Origin: Flagellimonas aurea
GTDB lineage: Bacteria; Bacteroidota; Bacteroidia; Flavobacteriales; Flavobacteriaceae
DNA: 64,000 bases
Reading direction: 5' to 3'
NCBI RefSeq assembly: GCF_017313785.1
Contig: NZ_JAFLNL010000001.1
Coordinates: forward strand, 682,001 to 746,000
This document shows, in pieces, positions 1 through 7,577 of this stretch (the stretch's first letter is position 1; every line of letters begins with the position of its first letter). A model generated the notes under the pieces. The model was not told the origin of the DNA. It worked only from the letters and a program-made list of their open reading frames with translations, and did no database searches. A program made the position numbers and the translations under genes.

Positions 1-384
1 AAAATCAATGTTGTTCGCTTTTTCAGAGGCGGCCAAGGCTTGTTCGTGCAATGCAACGGCCTGTTCATATTGGGAAAAGTTCCGATACTTCATGCCCAAT
101 TGGTTCAAGGCATAGGATTGTCCTTCTAAATAGTCGTTTTTTTTGCTAAAGTTGGCAAAGTATCTTAATAAGGAGGTGTCCCGTTTTTCGGAAGATAGCT
201 CTTCATCCAGTGCCTCGTAGGTCTTGGGTTTAAGTTTTACCAGTATTTCCGTTTTGTCAATAAACTCGTCAGAGAGATCTTGAGCGTGTAAAGTATATAA
301 AAAGGAGAACAGCAAAAAGGTGACCAGAGACCCGGTTCGCGCTCGATGCAGGTTTTTGATAAGGAGGAACTTTACTATAGGCAC
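1..384 (-). CDS. TPR-type membrane sensor, N-terminal part (cut by window edge)
   Basis: Open frame entering from the left edge; only the first 128 codons are present. It lies in the same frame as the upstream response regulator and begins after its stop with a GTG at 384 (product begins MPIVKFLLIKNLH). A hydrophobic stretch and an Ala-Gln site (FLYTLHAQ) near residue 33 look like a signal peptide. The rest is helical and resembles the first tetratricopeptide repeats of Bacteroidota sensors (LNQLGMKYRNFSQYEQAVAL). In this phylum TPR plus histidine-kinase proteins of the LytS type are commonly paired with LytTR regulators such as its neighbour, 15 nt upstream. The kinase domain itself is outside the window, so that assignment is inference. 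Confidence 0.7.
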   Translation of the reverse strand, partial: MPIVKFLLIKNLHRARTGSLVTFLLFSFLYTLHAQDLSDEFIDKTEILVKLKPKTYEALDEELSSEKRDTSLLRYFANFSKKNDYLEGQSYALNQLGMKYRNFSQYEQAVALHEQALAASEKANNIDF

Positions 385-399
385 GGGAACATTTTGAGA

Positions 400-1134
400 T
401 TATAGCATATCCAAAAAGTCGGATTTTTTTTGCCGGGAAACAGGGATTTTATGATTGGATTCCAGAACCACATAGCCGTCGGTTTTGAGGAATTCTTTTA
501 TTTTGTTGAGATTGATTATATAAGAGTTGTGTATTCTAAAAAAGCTGCTTTCTGGCAACAAAGCATTGACTTCCTTCAATTTTTTCGTGAGAAGGATTTT
601 TTGTCCGTCCTTTAAAAAAATAGTACTGTAATTACCATCCGATTCTGCATACAGGATTTCATCGCTGTTCAAAAAGACCAATTTACCGTCCGTATTGATG
701 GTTATTTTTTTGCTCTGCGATTCCGAATTAAAGTTAAGAAGAATTCTTTCCAAGCGTTCAACGGTCAAATTTTTAGCGTTGAACTTTTTTATTTTGGCTA
801 TGGTTTCCTCCAGATCATCCGAGTCTATGGGCTTTAGGAGATAGTCGATGGCCTCATTTTTCAAGGCCTGCAGGGCATATTGGTTATAGGCTGTAGTAAT
901 GACTACCGGAAAATCCTTGTTTTTCAAGTTTTTTATAAACTGGAACCCGTCCATTGCTGGCATTTCAATATCCAAAAATAGACAATCGGGAGTGTTCTTT
1001 TCCAAATAGTCCAAAGCTTCCCTGGCATCTGTAAAAGATGCAATAATATCCACTTCATCGCTCAAGTTGGTAAGTTCCCAGCTTAGGCTTTGAAGGGCTT
1101 TTATCTCGTCATCAACTATTACTGCTTCTAGCAT
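400..1134 (-). CDS. LytTR-family response regulator
   Basis: Two-domain regulator of 244 residues. The N-terminal receiver domain (about 1-120) has the acidic pair D8/D9, the likely phospho-acceptor D55 in CLFLDIEMPAMDG, and the conserved lysine in DYLLKPI. The C-terminal part (about 140-240) is a LytTR DNA-binding domain (ILYAESDGNYSTI, then FFRIHNSYIINL and KIPVSRQKK). It should bind DNA when phosphorylated by a partner kinase, probably the product of the adjacent downstream gene that runs off the window. The target genes cannot be told from sequence. A good Bacteroidota promoter sits just upstream (1154-1182). Confidence 0.93.
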   Translation of the reverse strand: MLEAVIVDDEIKALQSLSWELTNLSDEVDIIASFTDAREALDYLEKNTPDCLFLDIEMPAMDGFQFIKNLKNKDFPVVITTAYNQYALQALKNEAIDYLLKPIDSDDLEETIAKIKKFNAKNLTVERLERILLNFNSESQSKKITINTDGKLVFLNSDEILYAESDGNYSTIFLKDGQKILLTKKLKEVNALLPESSFFRIHNSYIINLNKIKEFLKTDGYVVLESNHKIPVSRQKKSDFLDML

Positions 1135-1153
1135 AATCTAATATAGGTTATAC

Positions 1154-1182
1154 CAAATTTAGAATTATTCTCTACATGGCAA
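1154..1182 (-). promoter_or_regulatory. promoter of the LytTR operon
   Basis: On the minus strand TTG (1182-1180) is followed after 18 nt by TAAATTTG (1161-1154), an exact match to the Bacteroidota -7 consensus TAnnTTTG. Transcription would start near 1148, about 14 nt before the ATG at 1134. Confidence 0.6.
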
Positions 1183-1427
1183 TAAAATAATGTGTTAATG
1201 GATATTTAGCACGTATAACTGGTATAAAAAGGGGAATCAGGTGAAAAATCACTTGTTTTTTCTGTTTGGGACTATAGTTTACAGGAAAGCTAAAGCTAGT
1301 TTCCCATACCCAAAAACCAATTATACATAAAACAGAACAGTTTATACATACGCATTATATGTGTGAAATTTAGTTGTCTATATTCGGCATGTCAAAAATG
1401 AGAGGACAATTTTGAAATAGCCAGAAA

Positions 1428-1547
1428 ATGAAAAAATGTGCAATATTGTTTTTGATTTTGATAGTGGCCCTGTTTTTCGCCGCAGTATCAGAAAAGAACA
1501 ACGCTCAATTGGGCAGCGATTGGGATAAGGTTGTTGCAAGGAAATAA
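1428..1547 (+). CDS. hypothetical small secreted or membrane peptide (39 aa)
   Basis: A 39-codon ORF starting with MKKCAILFLILIVALFF and ending SDWDKVVARK. It has a lysine start, a hydrophobic stretch of about 15 residues and a short polar tail, so it could be a membrane-anchored peptide, a leader peptide, or the surviving N-terminus of a lost secreted protein. It lies alone in a 1.1 kb gap, about 30 nt before the candidate structured RNA at 1579, and no good -7 box is visible in front of it. I do not recognise a family. Confidence 0.35.
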   Translation: MKKCAILFLILIVALFFAAVSEKNNAQLGSDWDKVVARK

Positions 1548-1548
1548 T

Positions 1549-1578
1549 CTTGTAACACGATAGCTCTTAAAAATTTTG
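1549..1578 (+). promoter_or_regulatory. candidate promoter for the structured RNA at 1579
   Basis: CTTG (1549-1552) is followed after 18 nt by AAATTTTG (1571-1578), one mismatch from TAnnTTTG. Initiation a few bases downstream would place the RNA 5' end at the start of the 10-bp helix at 1579. Confidence 0.4.
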
Positions 1579-1830
1579 TATTACCAAATAATTGTACGGC
1601 CACGGCAACCAATCTTTTGATTGTATAAACCGCTTGCACAATTAACTTCTGTTTGGCCATAATCTGGATTTGGTTTTAGGTTTCGGGGGAACTACCTAGG
1701 ACAAAAAAAGATTTAGTAAGGCTCGATTGAAGAGGCCGTACTCTTTGGTAATATTTGACTGTTTAACCGGTTCATCATAGAAGCAAGACCAAGTAAGCAT
1801 ACTGATATGTCACTTGGTCTTTTTGTTTTT
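1579..1830 (+). ncRNA. candidate structured non-coding RNA A
   Basis: Three long-range perfect helices are visible: 1579-1588 with 1744-1753 (10 bp), 1594-1601 with 1734-1741 (8 bp), and 1611-1618 with 1706-1713 (8 bp). They nest inside one another, giving a long irregular hairpin with an asymmetric internal loop (1602-1610 against 1714-1733). A small apical hairpin pairs 1677-1681 with 1694-1698. An intrinsic terminator (1786-1830) follows and a promoter-like element precedes. There is no credible ORF inside. The overall shape recalls 6S RNA, which binds RNA polymerase, but no family consensus was recognised, so this remains a structural inference. Confidence 0.5.
1786..1830 (+). terminator. 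rho-independent terminator
   Basis: Perfect 9-bp stem AGACCAAGT (1786-1794) with ACTTGGTCT (1812-1820), extended inside by a GCATA/TATGT pairing, then TTTTGTTTTT. It points along the + strand and has no ordinary gene upstream, which supports transcription of RNA A. Confidence 0.75.
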
Positions 1831-1955
1831 ACAGATTTTGTAAAGTATTGCTTACAAATTAAGCCAGTGCCTAGATTTCAACATTTTATGTTAAAAACTT
1901 TACGGGTGTTTTTAGCGTTGAATCTTTAAAAACTCAAGGTATTTTTAAATCTTTG

Positions 1956-2181
1956 TCGGCGTTGACCCAAGAACTAAATTAGGTAGATTCCACACGCTGA
2001 AAAGCGTAGTATCCTAAAACCGTTTTAGGAAATCTTCAACAAATTGCTGTGCCGATACAACAGATATTCCTGTATTGTGTATACAGTTATTTTGTGCCTA
2101 GAATGGCACAGGTGATAGTGTTTATTGATTTAATACCTCGGAAATGTTCACCCCACAACAGAACATCCGGGGTATTTTTTT
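1956..2181 (+). ncRNA. candidate structured non-coding RNA B
   Basis: Compact nested pairing is visible. TCGGC 1956-1960 pairs with 2051-2055, and GTTGA 1961-1965 with 2036-2040. AGATT 1985-1989 pairs with 2031-2035 and closes a three-way junction made of a GNRA-capped hairpin (ACGCT-GAAA-AGCGT, 1994-2007) and a hairpin of 8 bp (2012-2019 with 2023-2030). Two more hairpins follow at 2070-2086 and 2093-2110, then a terminator ending at 2181. A -7-like AATCTTTG lies at 1948-1955, directly before the first helix. No ORF is credible here. It could be a stand-alone RNA or a trans-acting regulator; I do not recognise a known family. Confidence 0.5.
2133..2181 (+). terminator. rho-independent terminator of RNA B
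   Basis: ATACCTCGG (2133-2141) pairs with CCGGGGTAT (2167-2175) through one G-U wobble. An inner TGTTC/GAACA pairing extends it, and seven T follow. It is oriented on the + strand while the nearest + strand protein gene starts at 4757. Confidence 0.7.
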
Positions 2182-2193
2182 AGAAACCGACAT

Positions 2194-2224
2194 AAAAAAA
2201 CCTCCAATAATTTGGAGGTTTTTT
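2194..2224. terminator. bidirectional terminator after the GMC small-subunit gene
   Basis: AACCTCCA (2199-2206) and TGGAGGTT (2213-2220) form an 8-bp stem flanked by A and T runs on both sides, so it can work in both directions. It lies 25 nt past the end of the minus-strand operon at 2249. Confidence 0.8.
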
Positions 2225-2248
2225 AATTTCATGGATGTTATCCAAGCC

Positions 2249-2902
2249 TTAGATTGACCAAGCTTTTCCACCTGTCAAGGTTTCAAGGTCACCACAACCG
2301 ATGTATTCACCAGGAATTGGCAAATAAGCTAATACCTCTTCACCTACATACTCAGAAGATTTGTAGGCCCAGGTGGCCAGGTCTCTTAGGTCGTTTGCAA
2401 AAGAGAATCGTGCAATATCTTCGTCCAGACTAGCCTCACCTCCTTGCATAATGGCCTGCATATAGTTCATGATGGCTTCGGAATGTGCTTCTTCCTCTTC
2501 GTCCGAACGCTTTCTAAGATAAGCTTGTAATACAGGCTCTATATCCATGGCTTCTATATCCATTAAGGATTCTTTACCGGAATCTGCCAAGACCTTGTCG
2601 TAGAACTTGTTCATTTTCATGACCACAAATTCTCTTTGGTCCAATGGCATTACTTCGTCCAAGTAGGCATCTATAAACGTATGCACGTTTACCTCGGTGG
2701 CAGAAGGCGTGTCTGTTTTGGGAAGAATCACGTCTACTGTTTGCGCCAAGGCATACCCTTGTTCCTTGCTCAGAAAGCTGGGCACCCATTCAGCATACGC
2801 TGGTTTGTCCTTACAGCTCTGCAGTAGCGATAACAAAGTTGGTGTGGCCACGGCATAACCGAAGGCCAATCCCATATTTTTAAGTGCTGATCTTCTTTCC
2901 AT
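2249..2902 (-). CDS. GMC dehydrogenase small subunit (gluconate 2-dehydrogenase subunit 3 family)
   Basis: 217 residues. The N-terminus ERRSALKNMGLAFGYAVATP has a twin-arginine-like pair followed by a hydrophobic segment and a possible lipobox (LLSLLQSC), so it is probably exported by Tat. The body (YALAQTVDVILPKTDTPSAT, FIDAYLDEVMP) matches the gluconate 2-dehydrogenase subunit 3 family. In known sugar dehydrogenases this subunit carries the export signal for the signal-less FAD subunit, which hitch-hikes through Tat. The start shares one base with the stop of the upstream GMC gene, so the two are translationally coupled. It is the only such subunit in the window although there are two GMC genes. 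Confidence 0.85.
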   Translation of the reverse strand: MERRSALKNMGLAFGYAVATPTLLSLLQSCKDKPAYAEWVPSFLSKEQGYALAQTVDVILPKTDTPSATEVNVHTFIDAYLDEVMPLDQREFVVMKMNKFYDKVLADSGKESLMDIEAMDIEPVLQAYLRKRSDEEEEAHSEAIMNYMQAIMQGGEASLDEDIARFSFANDLRDLATWAYKSSEYVGEEVLAYLPIPGEYIGCGDLETLTGGKAWSI

Positions 2903-4620
2903 TATATATTTCCTTTTTTAAGTTCTTGGGCTGCATGGTTGGCGGCCCTTGCTGTAAATGCCATATACGTCAACGATGGGTTTACACAACTTGCAGATGC
3001 CATAAAGGCGCCATCGGTAACATATACGTTCTCACATCCGTGCACTTGGTTGTTGCCATTTACAACGGAAGTCTTTGGATCTCGGCCCATTCTTGCGGTA
3101 CCCATTTCGTGTATACCAAGTCCTAAGGCATATGGCGCATCGTAAGGGGTAATGTCTTTTGCACCTGCTTTTTCAAGCATTTGAACCGCTTGGTCTTGCA
3201 TGTCTTTTCTCATGTTCAGCTCATTCTCACGAATTTCCGCATCAAAAGTAACCGTGGGAAGTCCCCATTTGTCTTTCTTGTCGTAATCCAAGGTCATTTT
3301 ATTGTCATGGTAAGGCAAAGTTTCACCGAACGCGAGCATGTTCATTGTCCAGCCTCCTGGGGTAAGAATAGCATCCTTATAATCTTTACCGAACGAAGCT
3401 TCCGCAATCAATTCTTCATAATTTCCCCTGCCGGCACCTCCTTGGTAACCATAACCACGTTTAAAGTTTTTCATATCGGAATCACCGCCAAGGTTTCTAA
3501 ATCTTGGGATGTAGATTCCGTTTGGTTTTCTACCCTTGTAGTATTTGTCTTCGTAACCATCAAATTTACCTGATGCACCAACCAAGAAATGGTGGTCCAT
3601 AACATTATGGCCCAATTCTCCGGAGTCGTTTCCTAAACCATTAGGGAACCTATCTGATTTGGATTGCATCAAAATAGAAGTAGATGCTATGGCTGAGGCA
3701 CAAAGGAAGATAACTTTTGCCTTGAACTCAAACTCTTCTTTGGTTTCCCTGTCGATGACTTTTACTCCTGTGGCTTTTTTGGTGTTAGGGTCGTAAATGA
3801 CCTCGTGTACAATGGAATCAGGCCTAAGAGTCATATTTCCAGTAGCTTCGGCGGCTGGCAATGTAGAAGAAACACTGCTAAAATATGCTCCGAAAGGACA
3901 TCCTCTGATACAACGGTTCCTAAATTGACAACGAACACGGCCGTCACCATCAAATTGCTTGTCACTGTTAATGTGGGCTACCCTACCTGCGGTGATCACA
4001 CGGCCACCAAAGTGTTCGGCAACCTTGCCCCTTACATGGTCCTCTACGCAGTTGAGTTCCATCATGGGTTCAAACTGTCCGTCGGGAAGTTGAGGCAGGC
4101 CTAAATTTTCACCGGATACACCGATATAACTTTCAACTTTATCGTACCAAGGAGCTATATCCTTATAACGTACTGGCCAATCAACGGCGATTCCTTCGTT
4201 TTTGTTTGCAGTAAAATCAATGTCGCTCCACCTGTAGCTGTGTCGTCCCCACATAATAGAACGTCCACCTACGTGGTAACCTCTCATCCAATCGAAACGT
4301 TTGGTCTCGTTGTAAGGATGGTCCAAGTCGTTTACAAACCAATGCTTTGAAGCTGCACCGGTGGTGTAACCGGTTCTGGATTGTTTCTCTTGTTGCTTAA
4401 CGTCTTCTCGGGTTGCTCTGCCCGCATGCTTAAAATCCCAATCGTCCATATTGGCCGTAGGGTAATCTTCACGGTGTTTTACCATGGGGCCACGCTCCAA
4501 GACCAAAGTCTTGAGACCGTTTTCGCACAACTCTTTTGCAGCCCAACCACCGCTGATACCCGTACCTACCACTATGGCATCATAGGATTCCTGCTCCTGA
4601 TTGTAATAAAATTTACTCAT
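2902..4620 (-). CDS. GMC family FAD-dependent sugar oxidoreductase (paralogue 1)
   Basis: 572 residues. FAD-binding Rossmann motif VVGTGISGGWAAKEL lies near residues 17-31, a GMC signature around GYHVGGRSIMWGRHS (115-129), and the C-terminal catalytic region has HEMGTARMG and CVNPSLTYMAF. A C-x5-C-x3-C cluster (C231, C237, C241; CQFRNRCIRGCPFG) resembles the [3Fe-4S] site of glucose and glucoside dehydrogenases. There is no signal peptide, so it is probably co-exported with the coupled Tat small subunit. The likely reaction is oxidation of a sugar hydroxyl, with C3 of a glycoside favoured by the DUF1080 and TIM-barrel neighbours. The electron acceptor is unknown; no cytochrome c gene is nearby. 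Confidence 0.9.
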   Translation of the reverse strand: MSKFYYNQEQESYDAIVVGTGISGGWAAKELCENGLKTLVLERGPMVKHREDYPTANMDDWDFKHAGRATREDVKQQEKQSRTGYTTGAASKHWFVNDLDHPYNETKRFDWMRGYHVGGRSIMWGRHSYRWSDIDFTANKNEGIAVDWPVRYKDIAPWYDKVESYIGVSGENLGLPQLPDGQFEPMMELNCVEDHVRGKVAEHFGGRVITAGRVAHINSDKQFDGDGRVRCQFRNRCIRGCPFGAYFSSVSSTLPAAEATGNMTLRPDSIVHEVIYDPNTKKATGVKVIDRETKEEFEFKAKVIFLCASAIASTSILMQSKSDRFPNGLGNDSGELGHNVMDHHFLVGASGKFDGYEDKYYKGRKPNGIYIPRFRNLGGDSDMKNFKRGYGYQGGAGRGNYEELIAEASFGKDYKDAILTPGGWTMNMLAFGETLPYHDNKMTLDYDKKDKWGLPTVTFDAEIRENELNMRKDMQDQAVQMLEKAGAKDITPYDAPYALGLGIHEMGTARMGRDPKTSVVNGNNQVHGCENVYVTDGAFMASASCVNPSLTYMAFTARAANHAAQELKKGNI

Positions 4621-4756
4621 TTATTCGGATTGTTTATTTGCTAAATGTATTAATTATTAAATTAATTTTCTACATTTAATCCCTATGTTTATTGAGAATT
4701 CAGCACTATAACGTTGTAGTTTTTGGATTCCGCACGAAATTAACTAACGTAAAAAT

Positions 4757-5755
4757 ATGAACAGAAGTAGTTTAGCACAGAAAAGTATTGTCACACTTAT
4801 TGCCGTGGCTTTTTTAGGATTTTATTCCTGTAAAGAGAATTCAAAGAAGGAAACAGCAGAGGAATCCGCTACGGAGGCAGTAGCAGAAGAGCAACCCAAA
4901 CCGGACATTAAGCTTTCTTTGGCACAATGGTCCATACACAAAATGATCTTTGAAGAGGGAGTTGACCCTTATACTTTTGCCGCCAAAGCAAGTGAATGGG
5001 GTTTTGAGGGCTTGGAATATGTGAGTGCACTATACTATAAAGAATTGCAAGCTGCCAATTTTTCCGAAGAGGCCATGGCCAAATGGGTGGAAAAAAGTAA
5101 GGCAGAAAGTGAAAAATATGGCTTAAAAAACCTTTTGATCATGGTGGACGGCCAAGGAGACATCGCTGTTCCAGATGAAGCAGAAAGAACAAAAGCCGTG
5201 GAAAACCATTATAAATGGGTGGATGCAGCGGCAGCTTTGGGTTGCCACTCCATCCGGGTTAACCTTAACGGAAGCATGGAACCCGAAGTTTGGATGCCTG
5301 CCTCCGTTGCAGGACTTACCCAATTGGCCACTTATGCAAAGGACAAGAACATCAATATTATTGTAGAGAACCACGGAGGGCCATCTTCCAATGCCCAAAT
5401 GCTGGCCGAAGTTATGGAAAAGGTGGGCATGGACAATTGCGGTACGCTTCCAGATTTTGGAAACTTCTGCATCAAAAGAGAAGCAGGCGACTACTATTCA
5501 TCAGAATGTTTGGAAGAGTACGACAAATATAAAGGGGTAAAAGAATTGATGCCCTATGCCAAAGGTGTTAGCGCGAAGTCCTACAATTTTGATGAGAACG
5601 GTAATGAAACCGTCATTGATTTTGAAAGACTCATGGATATTGTTATCGAGGCTGGATACGAAGGTTATGTGGGAGTGGAGTACGAAGGTTCTGAACTTAG
5701 CGAAGAAGAGGGAATATTGGCAACCAAGAAACTTTTGGAAAAAGTACTGGAATAG
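4757..5755 (+). CDS. periplasmic xylose-isomerase-like TIM-barrel lipoprotein
   Basis: 332 residues with a lipoprotein signal (FLGFYSCKEN, lipid cysteine near residue 25) and an acidic linker, then a sugar phosphate isomerase/epimerase-type TIM barrel. Likely metal ligands are the glutamates and aspartate in IIVENHGGPSSN, GTLPDFGNFC and GYVGVEYEGSE, with a histidine near CHSIRVNLNG. Members of this fold in 3-keto-sugar loci act as isomerases or lyases on keto-sugars. The lipid anchor puts it outside the cytoplasm, next to the exported GMC enzyme encoded divergently. The exact substrate is inference. It starts the + strand gene block, and the divergent promoter region is 4621-4756. Confidence 0.85.
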   Translation: MNRSSLAQKSIVTLIAVAFLGFYSCKENSKKETAEESATEAVAEEQPKPDIKLSLAQWSIHKMIFEEGVDPYTFAAKASEWGFEGLEYVSALYYKELQAANFSEEAMAKWVEKSKAESEKYGLKNLLIMVDGQGDIAVPDEAERTKAVENHYKWVDAAAALGCHSIRVNLNGSMEPEVWMPASVAGLTQLATYAKDKNINIIVENHGGPSSNAQMLAEVMEKVGMDNCGTLPDFGNFCIKREAGDYYSSECLEEYDKYKGVKELMPYAKGVSAKSYNFDENGNETVIDFERLMDIVIEAGYEGYVGVEYEGSELSEEEGILATKKLLEKVLE

Positions 5756-5778
5756 TACTACTAAATATAAATGGGTAG

Positions 5779-6222
5779 ATGAAGGGATTTTTACAACAGC
5801 TCTTCGATTACAATTTTTATTGTAACAAAAAAATAATTGAACAATGCAGTGGTCCGGGCCAGGTTCCGGACAACTGCATTAGACTTTTTAGTCATATACT
5901 CAATGCCCATCATATTTGGAACCAAAGGATACTGGAATCCCCAACTGAATTTGGAGTCTGGGACCTGCATGAGGTAGATACATGGGAAGACATTCATTAC
6001 GAAAATCAACGAACTTCCTTTGAAATTGTATCCAGCACGGATACTTTTGATAAACGAGTGGAATATACCAACAGTACAGGAAAGAATTTTTCAAATAAAC
6101 TGGAGGACATCCTTTTTCATATCATCAATCATTCCACGCACCATAGAGGGCAAATTATGATGGAGTTGAGAAATGCGGGGATAGTGCCCGAGCCTTTGGA
6201 CTATGTGCATTACAAACGATAA
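5779..6222 (+). CDS. DinB-like putative metalloenzyme
   Basis: 147 residues, a four-helix DinB superfamily protein. Histidines likely to bind metal are in LFSHILNAHHIWNQRI (about 38-52) and in HIINHSTHHRGQIMMEL (about 113-130), the usual pair of positions. No signal peptide is present. The gene begins 24 nt after the TIM-barrel gene and ends 24 nt before the permease gene, so it is probably co-transcribed with the sugar locus. DinB proteins include thiol transferases and many of unknown role. Its job here cannot be read from sequence. Confidence 0.8.
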   Translation: MKGFLQQLFDYNFYCNKKIIEQCSGPGQVPDNCIRLFSHILNAHHIWNQRILESPTEFGVWDLHEVDTWEDIHYENQRTSFEIVSSTDTFDKRVEYTNSTGKNFSNKLEDILFHIINHSTHHRGQIMMELRNAGIVPEPLDYVHYKR

Positions 6223-6245
6223 TTACTAATTTTTGAATACCAACA

Positions 6246-7475
6246 ATGAATATTAAGACCAAATTCCAACTATCCTTTATGATGTTCCTCGAGTTTTTTA
6301 TCTGGGGAGGTTGGTTTGTTACCTTGGGAACATTCCTAGGGAATAATCTAGAAGCAACTGCAGGGCAGTCATCAATGGCTTTTTCCACACAATCTTGGGG
6401 CGCTATCATAGCCCCGTTCATTATAGGACTGATTGCCGACAGATATTTTAATGCCGAACGAATTTTAGGAGTACTGCACCTTATTGGTGCTTTTTTAATG
6501 TACCAGATGTATCAGTCAGAGGATTTTGTTGCTTTCTACCCCTATGTGTTGGGATACATGATTTTGTATATGCCAACATTGGCTTTGGTGAATTCCATTT
6601 CCTTTAACCAAATGAAAGACCCGGCAAAGGAGTTTTCGAACATCCGTGTGTTTGGAACCATTGGATGGATTGTTGCGGGATTGGTCATCAGCTATCTTTT
6701 TGTTTGGGACTCTCCCGAAGCCTTGGAAGCGGGAATGCTTAAAAATACATTTTTGATGGCAGGAATCGCTTCGGCAATTTTGGGGCTTTTCAGTTTTACA
6801 CTTCCCAAAACACCACCAAAGGTGGACAAAGGCGAAAAAGTGACCATTTCTGATGTGTTGGGACTTGAAGCATTGAAACTCTTGAAGAACAAAAATTTTT
6901 TGGTGTTCTTTATCTCATCGGTATTGATTTGTATCCCATTGGCTTTCTATTATCAAAACGCCAATCCGTTCTTGGCAGAAATAGGGTTGCCAAATCCAAC
7001 CGGTAAAATGGCCATAGGCCAAATTTCCGAAGCACTTTTTATCCTCGCACTACCTTTCTTTTTTACCAGATTTGGATTTAAGAAGACCATATTGGTTGGT
7101 ATGTTGGCCTGGACGGTTCGTTACCTGCTTTTTGCCTATGGTAATGCGGATGAATTGTCGTTTATGCTGATTCTTGGAATTGCACTGCACGGAATTTGTT
7201 ATGATTTTTTCTTTGTATCCGGACAGATTTACACGGATACCAAAGCAGGGGAAAAGTACAAGAGTGCCGCTCAAGGGTTGATTACATTGGCCACTTATGG
7301 AGTGGGAATGCTCATAGGTTTCTGGATTGCAGGACAAATTACAGATTCACTTACCATGGAAGATGGTGCCCATGCTTGGGAGAGTATCTGGATTTATCCA
7401 GCAGCGTTCGCAGCAGTCGTATTTATCCTATTTGCACTAATATTCAAGAACGAGAAAGTCGAATATAAATCGTAG
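6246..7475 (+). CDS. MFS permease of the nucleoside:H+ symporter type
   Basis: 409 residues with about twelve hydrophobic segments. The opening (KFQLSFMMFLEFFIWGGWFV) and SWGAIIAPFIIGLIADRYF are typical of the NupG-like nucleoside:proton symporter branch of the major facilitator superfamily, and the central FNQMKDPAKEFSNIRVFGTI fits that branch. In Bacteroidota such permeases often sit in sugar loci, so the substrate may be a sugar or keto-sugar rather than a nucleoside. It lies in the inner membrane, between the DinB gene and a second MFS gene. Confidence 0.85.
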   Translation: MNIKTKFQLSFMMFLEFFIWGGWFVTLGTFLGNNLEATAGQSSMAFSTQSWGAIIAPFIIGLIADRYFNAERILGVLHLIGAFLMYQMYQSEDFVAFYPYVLGYMILYMPTLALVNSISFNQMKDPAKEFSNIRVFGTIGWIVAGLVISYLFVWDSPEALEAGMLKNTFLMAGIASAILGLFSFTLPKTPPKVDKGEKVTISDVLGLEALKLLKNKNFLVFFISSVLICIPLAFYYQNANPFLAEIGLPNPTGKMAIGQISEALFILALPFFFTRFGFKKTILVGMLAWTVRYLLFAYGNADELSFMLILGIALHGICYDFFFVSGQIYTDTKAGEKYKSAAQGLITLATYGVGMLIGFWIAGQITDSLTMEDGAHAWESIWIYPAAFAAVVFILFALIFKNEKVEYKS

Positions 7476-7577
7476 GCAACCGAGAATGCACATGCTCGGA
7501 CATCCTTTGATTCAATATGATAAAAACAAGAAGAGACATAAGATTTATAGATTAAACCACAATTAACCGAAACAAAC

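Noticed and set aside
4700..4756. TAGTTTTTG before the TIM-barrel lipoprotein gene as a -7 box
   Set aside because: It needs three bases between TA and TTTG instead of two. A similar string precedes the sigma gene at 39.2 kb, but I cannot support either as a promoter.
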